39,193 nucleotides of DNA from positions 1 to 39,193 of the forward strand of contig DAIUFH010000013.1 of assembly GCA_036844705.1 (NCBI GenBank), read 5' to 3'. A model generated the notes under the pieces. That model did no database searches and had not been told where the DNA came from. It worked only from the letters and a program-made list of their open reading frames with translations. The translations under genes and the position numbers were made by a program. Shown in pieces: positions 30,712 to 39,193 of the stretch; position 1 is the first letter of the stretch; each line of letters starts with the position of its first letter. The DNA is from DAIUFH01 sp036844705 (GTDB taxonomy: Bacteria; Bacillota; Clostridia; Tissierellales; Tissierellaceae).

Positions 30712-32499
30712 ATGAATGAGTTTAAGAAGTTATTAAAATTTTCAAATGGTTACAATTTGATGTACTTTCTAGGTATGATATCCATAGTAATAGCCCAGGC
30801 ATTTAACACCATAGGCCCCCTAATTATAAGAACAGCTGTGGATTCAATCATAGGCAACGAACCTATTACATCATCTATAATTCAAAACATGGTAAATATT
30901 CTTGGTGGTAGAGATTATTTGACTGAGCACCTTTGGATACTTGGATTTACTATCATAATTAATACAGCTTTAAGAGGACTATTTTTATACTTTAAAAACA
31001 CTCTTTCAAGCAAGGCTTCTGAAAATATAGCAATGAGAATAAGAAATAAGCTTTATGACCATATCCAGAGACTTCCATATGAATACCACCAAAATTCTGA
31101 AACTGGTGAGTTGATACAGAGATGTACCTCAGATGTTGAAACCATAAGAAGATTTTTGGCAATACAACTTGTTGAGGTTGCAGGTTCTATATTTATGCTA
31201 GTATTTGTATTGAGAATAATGTTTAGCCTAAGCTCGAAAATGGCATATATAACAATCTTCTTTCTTCCATTAGTATTTTCATTTGCTGTTCTTTTCTTCA
31301 AAAAGGTAAAAAGAGATTTTGAAAAAGCTGACGAATCAGAGGCAAGAATGTCTACAACATTACAAGAAAATCTAACAGGTATAAGGGTAGTAAAGGCCTT
31401 CGCAAGAGAAGCTTATGAACTGGAAAAATTTGATGAAAAAAATCTTGATTATAAAAATAAGGTAAATAAACTAGTAGTCAATCTAGCTACTTATTGGTCG
31501 ATCTCTGACTTTCTTAGCTACATTCAGGTTGGCCTTGTTATAATAATCGGTACTACCTTCGTTATTAAGGGCGAATTGACCCTTGGTACTTTAATAGCTT
31601 TTATAAGCTATATAAACATGATGATTTGGCCTATTAGACAAATGGGTAGAACTCTTACAGACATGGGGAAAGCTTCGATTTCCATAAAGAGGATTCATGA
31701 AATTTTGAATGAAGATATAGAAATATTAGAATATACAAAAGAAAAACCTATAATTAAAGGTAATATTGAATTTAAGAATGTATATTTTGAGTATGAAAAA
31801 AACCATCCCGTACTAAGAAACATATCCTTTAATGTCAAAGCTGGTCAAACAATGGCTATTATAGGTTCAACTGGTTCAGGGAAAAGCTCATTAGTACATT
31901 TACTTCCACGCCTATATGAATATCAACAAGGAAGTATAAAAATAGATGCCATGGAGTTAAATACCATAGATAAACACTGGATAAGAAAGAATGTTGGATT
32001 GGTATTGCAAGAGCCATTCCTTTACGCAAAGACCATAAAAGAAAATATAAGGCTTTCAGATCCAAGTATGACAGATGAAAAGGTATATGAAGCTGCTAGG
32101 ACAGCATCAATACATGATGATATAAATTCATTTGATAAGAAGTACGATACATTTGTTGGAGAAAGAGGAGTATCACTATCCGGAGGACAAAAACAAAGAA
32201 TGGCAATTGCACGAACTATAATTAATGAATCACCTATTGTGGTTTTTGACGATTCACTATCTGCAGTTGATACTGAAACGGATTTATCTATTAGAAAAGC
32301 ATTAAATACTAGAAAAAACAAAGCAACAACAATAATTATCTCCCATAGGATATCAACTGTTTCCGAGGCTGATATGATTCTCGTAATAGATAAGGGAGAG
32401 ATAATTCAAAGGGGTACTCACAGAGAATTAATTAATGAGGAAGGATTATATAAGAGAGTATACAATATACAGTCCTCCTTCATGGACAATATAGATTAG
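30712..32499 (+). CDS. Heterodimeric ABC multidrug exporter subunit A
   Basis: 595 aa: an N-terminal six-helix exporter domain (about 15-310), then a nucleotide-binding domain with Walker A GSTGSGKSS (385-393), signature LSGGQ (489-493), Walker B IVVFDD (509-514) and the switch ISHRIST. The residue after Walker B is Asp514 where active ATPases have Glu, so its own ATP site is probably slow or inactive. With subunit B this matches heterodimeric exporters such as BmrCD, LmrCD or TM287/288. ATG 30712 has AAGGAGGG. Substrate unknown; the leader attenuator suggests a translation-targeting antibiotic. Confidence 0.92.
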   Translation: MNEFKKLLKFSNGYNLMYFLGMISIVIAQAFNTIGPLIIRTAVDSIIGNEPITSSIIQNMVNILGGRDYLTEHLWILGFTIIINTALRGLFLYFKNTLSSKASENIAMRIRNKLYDHIQRLPYEYHQNSETGELIQRCTSDVETIRRFLAIQLVEVAGSIFMLVFVLRIMFSLSSKMAYITIFFLPLVFSFAVLFFKKVKRDFEKADESEARMSTTLQENLTGIRVVKAFAREAYELEKFDEKNLDYKNKVNKLVVNLATYWSISDFLSYIQVGLVIIIGTTFVIKGELTLGTLIAFISYINMMIWPIRQMGRTLTDMGKASISIKRIHEILNEDIEILEYTKEKPIIKGNIEFKNVYFEYEKNHPVLRNISFNVKAGQTMAIIGSTGSGKSSLVHLLPRLYEYQQGSIKIDAMELNTIDKHWIRKNVGLVLQEPFLYAKTIKENIRLSDPSMTDEKVYEAARTASIHDDINSFDKKYDTFVGERGVSLSGGQKQRMAIARTIINESPIVVFDDSLSAVDTETDLSIRKALNTRKNKATTIIISHRISTVSEADMILVIDKGEIIQRGTHRELINEEGLYKRVYNIQSSFMDNID

Positions 32500-32511
32500 G
32501 GGGTGAGGGAT

Positions 32512-34332
32512 TTGGAGCAAAATGAACAAATATATGAGAAAGTTAATTTAAATATTTGGAAAGATTTTTTCAAGGTATTAAAACCATATAAAATTCACTT
32601 TATAAAATTAATAGTTTTAAATGTAATACTAGGTATATTAGATAGTACCTTTCCATTACTCTCAAAATATGCAGTTGATAATTTTATAGAAAAAAAATCA
32701 TTAGATGGCTTTGGAAAATATATCGCTATTTACTTTACAGCAGTAGTGGTATTGGCAACTATAATATATCTATTTATAAAAATGGCTGGAGAACTGGAAA
32801 CTCAAATGGCTTATGATATAAGAAAAATTGGATTTACAAGACTGCAGGAGCTATCCTTATCCTATTATGATGATACAGCAGTTGGGTGGCTTATGGCCAG
32901 GATGACCTCTGATATTGGTAGATTGAGTGAAACTATATCTTGGGGACTGGTAGACTTCTCTTGGGGAGCTACAATGATGGCAGGTGTTACAATATATATG
33001 CTTATATTAAATTGGAAATTAGCATTGATAACACTTTCAGTCATACCGGTTCTAGCTATTATCAGTGTATATTTTCAAAAAAGAATTCTTAAAGCTCAAA
33101 GAGTAGTTCGAAAAATTAATTCAAAGATAACAGGAGCTTACAACGAGGACATACAAGGTGCTAAAACAACTAAAACCCTCATTAGAGAGGATATAAATCT
33201 AAAGGAATTTTCAACACTTACAAATTCCTTGAAGGAAAGTGCTATAAGAGCAACGATTCTATCATCAATTTACCTTCCTTTAGTTATTGGTTTAGGCAGT
33301 ATAGGTACTGCATTGGCAATAACCTTTGGCGGAAAATTTATAATGCTTGATATTATATCCTATGGAACCCTAGTAGCTTTTATCTCCTATGCAGCTCAAT
33401 TCTTCGAGCCTGTAAGACAGATAGCTGTGATTTTTGCTGAGGTACAGGCAGCACAAGCTTCAGCCGAAAGAGTCTTTTCTTTAATAAACGAAGAGCCTGC
33501 AATAAGAGATACCAATGAAGTTGTTGAAAAGTATGGAAGTATATTTAAACCTAAAAGGGAGAGTTGGCCTAAAATTATTGGTGCGATCGATTTCAAAGAT
33601 GTATCTTTTTCATACAATGATGGTGAACAGATACTTGAAAACTTTAATCTCCATGTTGACCCTGGTCAAACAATAGCCTTAGTAGGTGAAACTGGTTCAG
33701 GAAAATCAACTATAGTAAATTTATTCTGCAGATTTTATGAACCAACAATGGGTGAAATATTAATTGATGGAATAAATTACAATGATTTGCCCCAAGGCTG
33801 GATACATGAAAATTTAGGTTATGTACTGCAATCACCTCACCTTTTTAGTGGTACTATCAAGGATAATATAAAATACGGTAAACTAGATGCTACAGATGAA
33901 GAAATCATAGAAGCAAGTAAATTAGTAGATGCACATGATTTTATAATATCTATGGAAAAAGGCTATGATACAGAAGTAGGTGAAGGAGGAAACCTTCTAT
34001 CGACTGGACAAAAACAGTTAATATCCTTTGCAAGAGCAATCATTAGAAAACCAAAGCTCTTTGTACTTGATGAGGCAACATCTTCAATTGATACCGAAAC
34101 AGAAAAAACAATTCAGGATGCTATACAAAAGGTTTTAGAGGGGAGAACCAGCTTTGTCATAGCCCATAGGCTATCAACAATCAAGAATGCTGATAGGATA
34201 CTTGTGGTTAGAGATGGTAAGATTACTGAGGTAGGGACACACAAAGAATTAATTAAGCTTAAGGGATATTATTATAATCTATATACAAATCAATTTATTG
34301 ATGAAGAAAGTAAGAATGTATTAGGCAAATAG
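32512..34332 (+). CDS. Heterodimeric ABC multidrug exporter subunit B
   Basis: 606 aa from TTG 32512, chosen because GGGGGTGA lies five bases before it; GTG 32503 in frame would have no ribosome site. Exporter transmembrane domain, then Walker A GETGSGKST (392-400), an altered signature LSTGQ (496-500) and canonical Walker B VLDE with Glu521. Paired head-to-tail with subunit A, its odd signature and A's Asp514 fall in the same (degenerate) ATP site, while the other site is complete. Follows subunit A by 12 bases. Confidence 0.92.
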   Translation: MEQNEQIYEKVNLNIWKDFFKVLKPYKIHFIKLIVLNVILGILDSTFPLLSKYAVDNFIEKKSLDGFGKYIAIYFTAVVVLATIIYLFIKMAGELETQMAYDIRKIGFTRLQELSLSYYDDTAVGWLMARMTSDIGRLSETISWGLVDFSWGATMMAGVTIYMLILNWKLALITLSVIPVLAIISVYFQKRILKAQRVVRKINSKITGAYNEDIQGAKTTKTLIREDINLKEFSTLTNSLKESAIRATILSSIYLPLVIGLGSIGTALAITFGGKFIMLDIISYGTLVAFISYAAQFFEPVRQIAVIFAEVQAAQASAERVFSLINEEPAIRDTNEVVEKYGSIFKPKRESWPKIIGAIDFKDVSFSYNDGEQILENFNLHVDPGQTIALVGETGSGKSTIVNLFCRFYEPTMGEILIDGINYNDLPQGWIHENLGYVLQSPHLFSGTIKDNIKYGKLDATDEEIIEASKLVDAHDFIISMEKGYDTEVGEGGNLLSTGQKQLISFARAIIRKPKLFVLDEATSSIDTETEKTIQDAIQKVLEGRTSFVIAHRLSTIKNADRILVVRDGKITEVGTHKELIKLKGYYYNLYTNQFIDEESKNVLGK

Positions 34333-34363
34333 TATAAATTTGAGATGATTAATATATGTATAG

Positions 34364-34407
34364 GATTCAAAAATGAGAAAGGTTCGTTCCTTTCTCATTT
34401 TTGAATC
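34364..34407. terminator. Strong bidirectional terminator
   Basis: Perfect 19-base stem (34364-34382 with 34389-34407) and loop TTCGTT between the ABC operon and the convergent fumarase gene. Confidence 0.92.
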
Positions 34408-34422
34408 TTTAACAGTTCTTTC

Positions 34423-35787
34423 TTAAACCATTTTTTCCGGTTTTATTATTTTATTAAATTCTTCTTCAGTTAAATATCCTAATTCTACCGCAGCTTCTTT
34501 TAGATTAATTCCTTTTTTATGTGCTATTTTCGCTATATTCGCTGATTTCTCATAACCAATATAAGGATTAAGTCCGGTTACCAGCATCAAGGATTTTTCC
34601 AAGTTTTCCTTCATTTTTTCTTTATTTGCTTTGATGCCGAAAACACAATTGTCATTAAATGAATTTATTGAGTCCGATATTAATCTAACGGATTGTAGAA
34701 AATTATAAATAGTCATTGGCAAAAATACATTTAATTGGAAATTACCTTGTGATGCCCCAATGGATATTGCTGTATCATTTCCTATAACTTGGCAGACAAC
34801 CATTGTGAGTGCTTCGCACTGGGTAGGGTTTACCTTCCCTGGCATTATTGAACTGCCAGGTTCGTTTTCTGGAATTGATATCTCTCCAAGCCCGCATCTT
34901 GGTCCGCTTGAATACCATCTGACATCATTGGCAATTTTCATTAAATCAGCGGCTAATGCCTTTATAGCACCATGACTATTTAGAATATCATCTAAACTGG
35001 TTAAAGAATGAAATTTGTTTTCTGCAGTCAAAAATTTCGTATTCAGTAAAGAACTTATTTCTTCTGCTGAAATTCTTCCAAAATCTTTATGGGCATTTAA
35101 TCCAGTTCCTACAGCCGTACCGCCTAATGCCAATTCTCTGAGACCATCTAAGGATTTTATTATATTAATTTCCCCTTTTTCAAGCATATGCTTCCACCCG
35201 CTTATTTCCTGAGAAAATTTTATAGGAACTGCATCTTGTAAATGTGTTCTGCCTGTCTTTATTATTCCTTCATTTTCTATTTCCAACTTACTAAAAGTAT
35301 TCTTCAATTTCTTTATGGCTGGCAATAATTTGTTTTCTATTTCCAAAACTGCTGCTATATGCATAGCAGTAGGAAATGTATCATTGGAACTTTGAGACAT
35401 ATTTACATGGTCATTTGGATGTATGATTTTTTTACCTAACATTTGATTAGCTCTATTAGCAATAACCTCATTAACATTCATATTACTCTGAGTTCCGCTT
35501 CCCGTCTGCCAAACCTTTAAAGGAAAATTATCGTCTAACGCTCCTGAACATATTTCATCACAAACTTTACCAATAATTTTGGATTTTTCATCATCCAATT
35601 TACCTAATTTATAATTTGCAATAGCAGCTCCTTTTTTCAAAATACTGAATGCCCTTATAATCTCTATTGGCATCTTTTCAATTCCAATCCTAAAATTTTG
35701 AAAACTTCTTTGGGTTTGTGCACCCCAAAGCTTTTCAGCAGGAACCTTTACTTCTCCCATGGTATCTTTTTCTATTCTATAATCCAT
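34423..35787 (-). CDS. fumC: Class II fumarate hydratase
   Basis: Interconverts fumarate and malate without an Fe-S cluster. 454 aa of the fumarase/aspartase superfamily, with GSGTQSNMNVNEVIANRA near 98-115, the TGRTHLQDAVPI catalytic His segment, and the signature GSSIMPGKVNPTQ. The QCEALT following the signature is typical of fumarase, unlike the neighbouring aspartase. ATG 35787 with TAGGAGG upstream. Downstream partner of aspA: the pair turns aspartate into malate. Confidence 0.92.
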   Translation of the reverse strand: MDYRIEKDTMGEVKVPAEKLWGAQTQRSFQNFRIGIEKMPIEIIRAFSILKKGAAIANYKLGKLDDEKSKIIGKVCDEICSGALDDNFPLKVWQTGSGTQSNMNVNEVIANRANQMLGKKIIHPNDHVNMSQSSNDTFPTAMHIAAVLEIENKLLPAIKKLKNTFSKLEIENEGIIKTGRTHLQDAVPIKFSQEISGWKHMLEKGEINIIKSLDGLRELALGGTAVGTGLNAHKDFGRISAEEISSLLNTKFLTAENKFHSLTSLDDILNSHGAIKALAADLMKIANDVRWYSSGPRCGLGEISIPENEPGSSIMPGKVNPTQCEALTMVVCQVIGNDTAISIGASQGNFQLNVFLPMTIYNFLQSVRLISDSINSFNDNCVFGIKANKEKMKENLEKSLMLVTGLNPYIGYEKSANIAKIAHKKGINLKEAAVELGYLTEEEFNKIIKPEKMV

Positions 35788-35843
35788 TTTATACCTCCTA
35801 ACTAAAAACTGAAGTTTTTGATCCCCTCAAATTAAATTTTTCT

Positions 35844-37274
35844 CTAATTCTCTGAAAGTTGTTTTTTAAGCAGTTCCTTACCAGATATTCCTGGCTCTGT
35901 CATTGCAAAAGTATCAAAAATAATATTTAACTCCTCTTCCTCTAGCAAGCCTTCACTTATTATCAATTTTCTTACTGATTCTCCTGTTTCTATAGCTTTC
36001 TTTGCTATTTTTGCCGCAACTTTGTATCCTATGTGTGGACATAAAGCAGTTATTATACCAACACTGTTTTCCACCAGATTTCTACAGTGTTCTTTATTTG
36101 CAGTGATATCGTTTATACAATTTTCTATAAATGTTTCAACTCCATGAGTTAAAGTTTCTATTGACTCATAAAGATTATAAAATATTACAGGTTCAAATGC
36201 ATTTAATTCCAATTGTCCTGCTTCTGCTGCCATAGTTATAGTCATATCATTGCCGATTATATTAAAGGCAATTTGACTTACTACTTCTGGTATTACAGGG
36301 TTTATCTTTCCAGGCATTATGGAAGATCCATTTTGTTTAGGAGGAAGATTTATTTCCCCGAAGCCTGTCCTAGGTCCTGATGAAAGCAGTCTTAAATCAT
36401 TGCCTATCTTTGAAAGGCTTACTGCACATACTTTAATTGCACTGGAAGCTGCTACAAATCCGTCTAGATTTTGTGTTCCATCAACCAAATCATCATTTTG
36501 ATATAAATCCAAACCAGTAATCTTAGAAATATTAGGAACTATATTTTTAACATATAACTCATCTGCATTTAATCCAGTTCCTATAGCTGTAGCTCCCATA
36601 TTGATATGTTTCAATTCCTCTTTTACTTCTTTTATTCTCACTATATCGCGCTTTATTACATTAGAATATGCATGAAATTCTTGTCCTAATCTAATAGGTA
36701 TTGCATCCTGCATCTGAGTTCTCCCCATTTTAATTACATGATCAAATTCTTTAGCTTTCTTTAACAATGCATCCACAAGATTATCTAATTGAGGTAAAGC
36801 TTTATCCAGCAATCTTATAGCTGCAATTTTACCACTGCTAGGTATTACATCATTTGTTGATTGTCCATAATTTACATGGTCATTCGGATGTACATAGCTA
36901 TAATCTCCTAGCTTTCCTCCCAAAATTTCAGTTGCTCTATTTGCTACAACTTCATTGATATTCATATTGATAGATGTTCCTGCTCCCCCTTGTATAGGGT
37001 CTGTGATAAACTGATCATGAAGTTTTCCTTCAATGATTTCATCACAAGCCTTGATTATTGCATCTCCTTTTTCTTTATTAAGCAGTTCAATTTCCATATT
37101 AGTTATTGCTGCAGCCTTTTTTATCTCAGCTAATGCCCTTATCATCTCAGGATGGATTGTCTTACCTGTAATTCTAAAATTTTCATGAGCTCTTAAGGAC
37201 TGAACTCCATAATAAGCATTTACTGGAACTTGCTTTTCGCCTACTGAATCACTTTCTATTCTATACTTTGTCAT
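35844..37274 (-). CDS. aspA: Aspartate ammonia-lyase
   Basis: Deaminates L-aspartate to fumarate and ammonia. 476 aa, same superfamily as fumC but with the aspartase features GGAGTSINMNINEVVANRA near 95-113, MGRTQMQDAIPI and signature GSSIMPGKINPVIPEVVSQ. ATG 37274 has AGGCGGG upstream. It lies between fumC and a racemase gene, all leftward, with gaps of 56 and 27 bases, suggesting one transcript fed by the symporter at the right edge. Confidence 0.94.
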   Translation of the reverse strand: MTKYRIESDSVGEKQVPVNAYYGVQSLRAHENFRITGKTIHPEMIRALAEIKKAAAITNMEIELLNKEKGDAIIKACDEIIEGKLHDQFITDPIQGGAGTSINMNINEVVANRATEILGGKLGDYSYVHPNDHVNYGQSTNDVIPSSGKIAAIRLLDKALPQLDNLVDALLKKAKEFDHVIKMGRTQMQDAIPIRLGQEFHAYSNVIKRDIVRIKEVKEELKHINMGATAIGTGLNADELYVKNIVPNISKITGLDLYQNDDLVDGTQNLDGFVAASSAIKVCAVSLSKIGNDLRLLSSGPRTGFGEINLPPKQNGSSIMPGKINPVIPEVVSQIAFNIIGNDMTITMAAEAGQLELNAFEPVIFYNLYESIETLTHGVETFIENCINDITANKEHCRNLVENSVGIITALCPHIGYKVAAKIAKKAIETGESVRKLIISEGLLEEEELNIIFDTFAMTEPGISGKELLKKQLSEN

Positions 37275-37301
37275 TTTTATTCCCGCCTTTATTTTTATAA
37301 T

Positions 37302-37997
37302 TTAATTTTTTGCTATTTTTACTGCTTTATTTGCCAAAATATCTGTTGAAGATATAAAATTGAAATCTTTAAATTCATATAAATTTGAATTGAATACTAA
37401 AGGTAATTCCGTACATCCTAAAATTACTGTATTTATTCCTTTTTCCTTAAATTCACTTAAAATATTATATAATTCTTCAGTTTCAAATTCTTTTCTTCCT
37501 GCTTTTATCTTATAAATCAAGTCTAAAATTTTATTCTTAATCTCATCTTTTGGGACTATAATGTCTATTCCCAAAGGATTAAGATATTTTTCATAGACTC
37601 TACCCTTATAAGTTCCGGTTGTTGCCAATAATCCCACCTTGCATTTTCCATACTTGCCCAGTATATATCGACCCACTTCATCTATCATATTTATGATGGG
37701 AACATCAACTGTTTCTATCAGTTCATCATAGAAATAATGGGCAGTATTGCAGGGAATTATAATAAAATCAGCCCCACTCATTTTTAACTTCATGGCTCCT
37801 TCTGTTAAAGCTGTTATAGGATTTTGACCATGACCTAAAATATAATCTGTTCTATCCGGAATCTTTGGATTATTGTCTATTATAATATGGATGTGATCTT
37901 GATCCCTTTCTGCCGGAGTCATATCGATTATTTTATTAAATAAATCCGCAGTAGCCTTTGGCCCCATACCACCTAATATACCTATTGTTTTTTCCAT
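37302..37997 (-). CDS. Aspartate/glutamate racemase family protein
   Basis: 231 aa from ATG 37997 (GGAGAG upstream; an in-frame start at 38015 would include the ribosome site). Two-domain racemase fold with GILGGMGPKATADLF near the N terminus and the two catalytic cysteines in PCNTAH (first half) and LGCTELP (second half). Pyridoxal-independent. Context with aspA and a dicarboxylate/amino-acid symporter favours aspartate racemase, letting D-aspartate enter catabolism; glutamate racemase for cell wall is less likely. Confidence 0.88.
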   Translation of the reverse strand: MEKTIGILGGMGPKATADLFNKIIDMTPAERDQDHIHIIIDNNPKIPDRTDYILGHGQNPITALTEGAMKLKMSGADFIIIPCNTAHYFYDELIETVDVPIINMIDEVGRYILGKYGKCKVGLLATTGTYKGRVYEKYLNPLGIDIIVPKDEIKNKILDLIYKIKAGRKEFETEELYNILSEFKEKGINTVILGCTELPLVFNSNLYEFKDFNFISSTDILANKAVKIAKN

Positions 37998-38021
37998 GCT
38001 CCACTCTCCAATCAATAAAAT

Positions 38022-39193
38022 CTATGCTACTTTATTTTTTTCTTTTAATATCCCCGCTTTTTCATAATCTATTTCCCCTTCAGTTCCTGCAACAACAATT
38101 GATGCTGACAAGTTTCCGGTTACGTTTACAGTTGTTCTTCCCATATCTAGAATCCTTTCTATACCCGCTATCAAAGCAAGGCCTTCCATTGGTAGCCCCA
38201 CTGATGATAATACCATAGAAAGCATTACAAATCCTGAGCCAGGCACCCCTGCAGTACCTACGGATGCCAATGTAGCTGTCAATATTATAGTCAACTGCTG
38301 ACTTAATGTAAGAGGAACACCATATACTTGAGCTATAAAAACTGCACAAGCACCTTGAAACAATGCAGTTCCGTCCATATTTACTGTAGTCCCCAGAGGA
38401 AAAACAAAACTGGAAATAGATTCAGATACACCGAATTCTTCTTGTGCTATCTTCATTCCAAGAGGCATAGTTGCAGCTCCACTACTAGTACTAAATGCCA
38501 TGGCAAAAGCAGGCATCCCCCCTTTGAAAAATTGTAATACTGAAAACTTAGTCCAAACTTTAATCGTTGTAGAATATGTTATAACTGCATGTAGGATGTA
38601 TCCTAAATAACAAACAGCTATTAATTTTATAAGAGGTAACAATACCTTAGGTCCATTGTTTGCAATAACAGGTACCATTAAAGCAAATACACCAAATGGA
38701 GCTAAATTCATAATCATCCCGGTAAGTTTATACATGATTTCTGCTAAACTATCACAGAATTTTAGATATGCTTGCCCTTTTTCACCTATATAAGCAGCTC
38801 CTATTCCAGTAAATAATGCAAAGAATATTATTTGAAGCATATCTCCTTTGGCTAGCGCATCTATAGGATTAGTTGGAACTATGTTTAAAAGAGTTTGAAC
38901 TAGAGATGGTGCTTCAGATATCTCTTGAATTTCAGCTTCTGCAGTTGCTAACGTAATTCCGACTCCAGGCTTCAAAATATTTGAAACTGCTAAACCAATA
39001 AATACAGCAAATGCAGTTGTGACAAAAAAATAAATCATTGTCTTTCCACCGACTCTGCCAAGCTTTTTAATGTCACCTATATTTGCAGCTCCTCCAACTA
39101 AAGACGCAAAAACTAATGGGACTATGGTCATCTTAATGAGATTTAAAAACAAAGTTCCAAATGGTTGAATAAACGTACTTGGTATTGATGGGT
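38022..39193 (-). CDS. Dicarboxylate/amino acid:cation symporter (partial, 5' end outside window)
   Basis: DAACS-family (GltP/DctA-like) transporter; the frame is open to the window edge, so the first one or two helices are missing. Visible hallmarks: FLNLIKMTIVPLVFASLVGG, the serine-rich loop FSTSSGAATMPLG, NMDGTALFQG, and GVPGSGFVMLSMVL, plus a substrate-contact segment GIERILDMGRTTVNVTGN. The Arg and Asp of that last segment (GIERILDMGRT) fit amino-acid or dicarboxylate carriers alike. Likely imports aspartate, glutamate or a C4-dicarboxylate for aspA-fumC. Confidence 0.9.
   Translation of the reverse strand, partial: PSIPSTFIQPFGTLFLNLIKMTIVPLVFASLVGGAANIGDIKKLGRVGGKTMIYFFVTTAFAVFIGLAVSNILKPGVGITLATAEAEIQEISEAPSLVQTLLNIVPTNPIDALAKGDMLQIIFFALFTGIGAAYIGEKGQAYLKFCDSLAEIMYKLTGMIMNLAPFGVFALMVPVIANNGPKVLLPLIKLIAVCYLGYILHAVITYSTTIKVWTKFSVLQFFKGGMPAFAMAFSTSSGAATMPLGMKIAQEEFGVSESISSFVFPLGTTVNMDGTALFQGACAVFIAQVYGVPLTLSQQLTIILTATLASVGTAGVPGSGFVMLSMVLSSVGLPMEGLALIAGIERILDMGRTTVNVTGNLSASIVVAGTEGEIDYEKAGILKEKNKVA

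Overview
The window looks like chromosomal DNA from an anaerobic, spore-forming, low-GC Firmicute of the Clostridia/Tissierellia kind. Several lines point there: A+T-rich sequence, frequent GTG and TTG starts behind strong Shine-Dalgarno sites, FabK in place of FabI, ferredoxin-linked 2-oxoacid oxidation with butyrate-kinase type energy conservation, rubrerythrin, and spore genes (cotJABC, an alpha/beta SASP, a CsxC-like protein). The genus is not certain. No rRNA, tRNA, CRISPR array or intact transposase was seen.

Layout. 1-3.4 kb: a composite intergenic repeat, cca, a small lipoprotein gene, and a decayed stretch holding four look-alike ECF-type promoters and frameshifted gene remnants. 3.4-10.6 kb: fatty-acid synthesis, with fabH-fabK-fabD-fabG-acpP-fabF leftward and fabZ plus a FabK-like flavoprotein rightward from a shared control region that contains two A+T-rich dyads. 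10.7-11.5 kb: a CsxC-like spore-surface gene. 11.6-20 kb: a ten-gene leftward run, cdaA-cdaR (c-di-AMP synthase and regulator), then buk-ptb-buk, a P-loop ATPase and a four-subunit VorB-type 2-oxoacid:ferredoxin oxidoreductase. This set fits conversion of branched-chain 2-oxoacids to acyl-CoA, acyl-phosphate, acid and ATP. 20.1-22.8 kb: a CapA-like lipoprotein, a PrsW-like protease, and rubrerythrin with a PerR-like box.

22.8-24.1 kb: a family of small coiled-coil proteins (one decayed, two intact) with internal tandem repeats. A 100-N assembly gap falls inside one repeat array. 24.4-26.4 kb: a sporulation island with a 44-aa Gly/Cys-ended hydrophobic protein behind a near-perfect sigma-K promoter, cotJABC behind a sigma-E-like promoter, and a SASP. 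26.4-30.4 kb: L,D-transpeptidase, flavin reductase, an unknown 94-aa protein, a Crp/Fnr regulator and a COG2509-type FAD protein. 30.4-34.3 kb: a heterodimeric ABC exporter preceded by a consensus promoter, a 29-codon leader ORF and two terminators with interchangeable arms, a layout typical of ribosome-mediated attenuation. 34.4-39.2 kb: fumarase C, aspartase, an Asp/Glu racemase and a dicarboxylate/amino-acid symporter cut by the window end, together an aspartate-use module.

The most interesting items are the ABC-exporter attenuator, the four ECF-type promoters with decayed genes, the short sigma-K gene, the variable coiled-coil family interrupted by the assembly gap, and the modular heptamer/stem-loop repeats.
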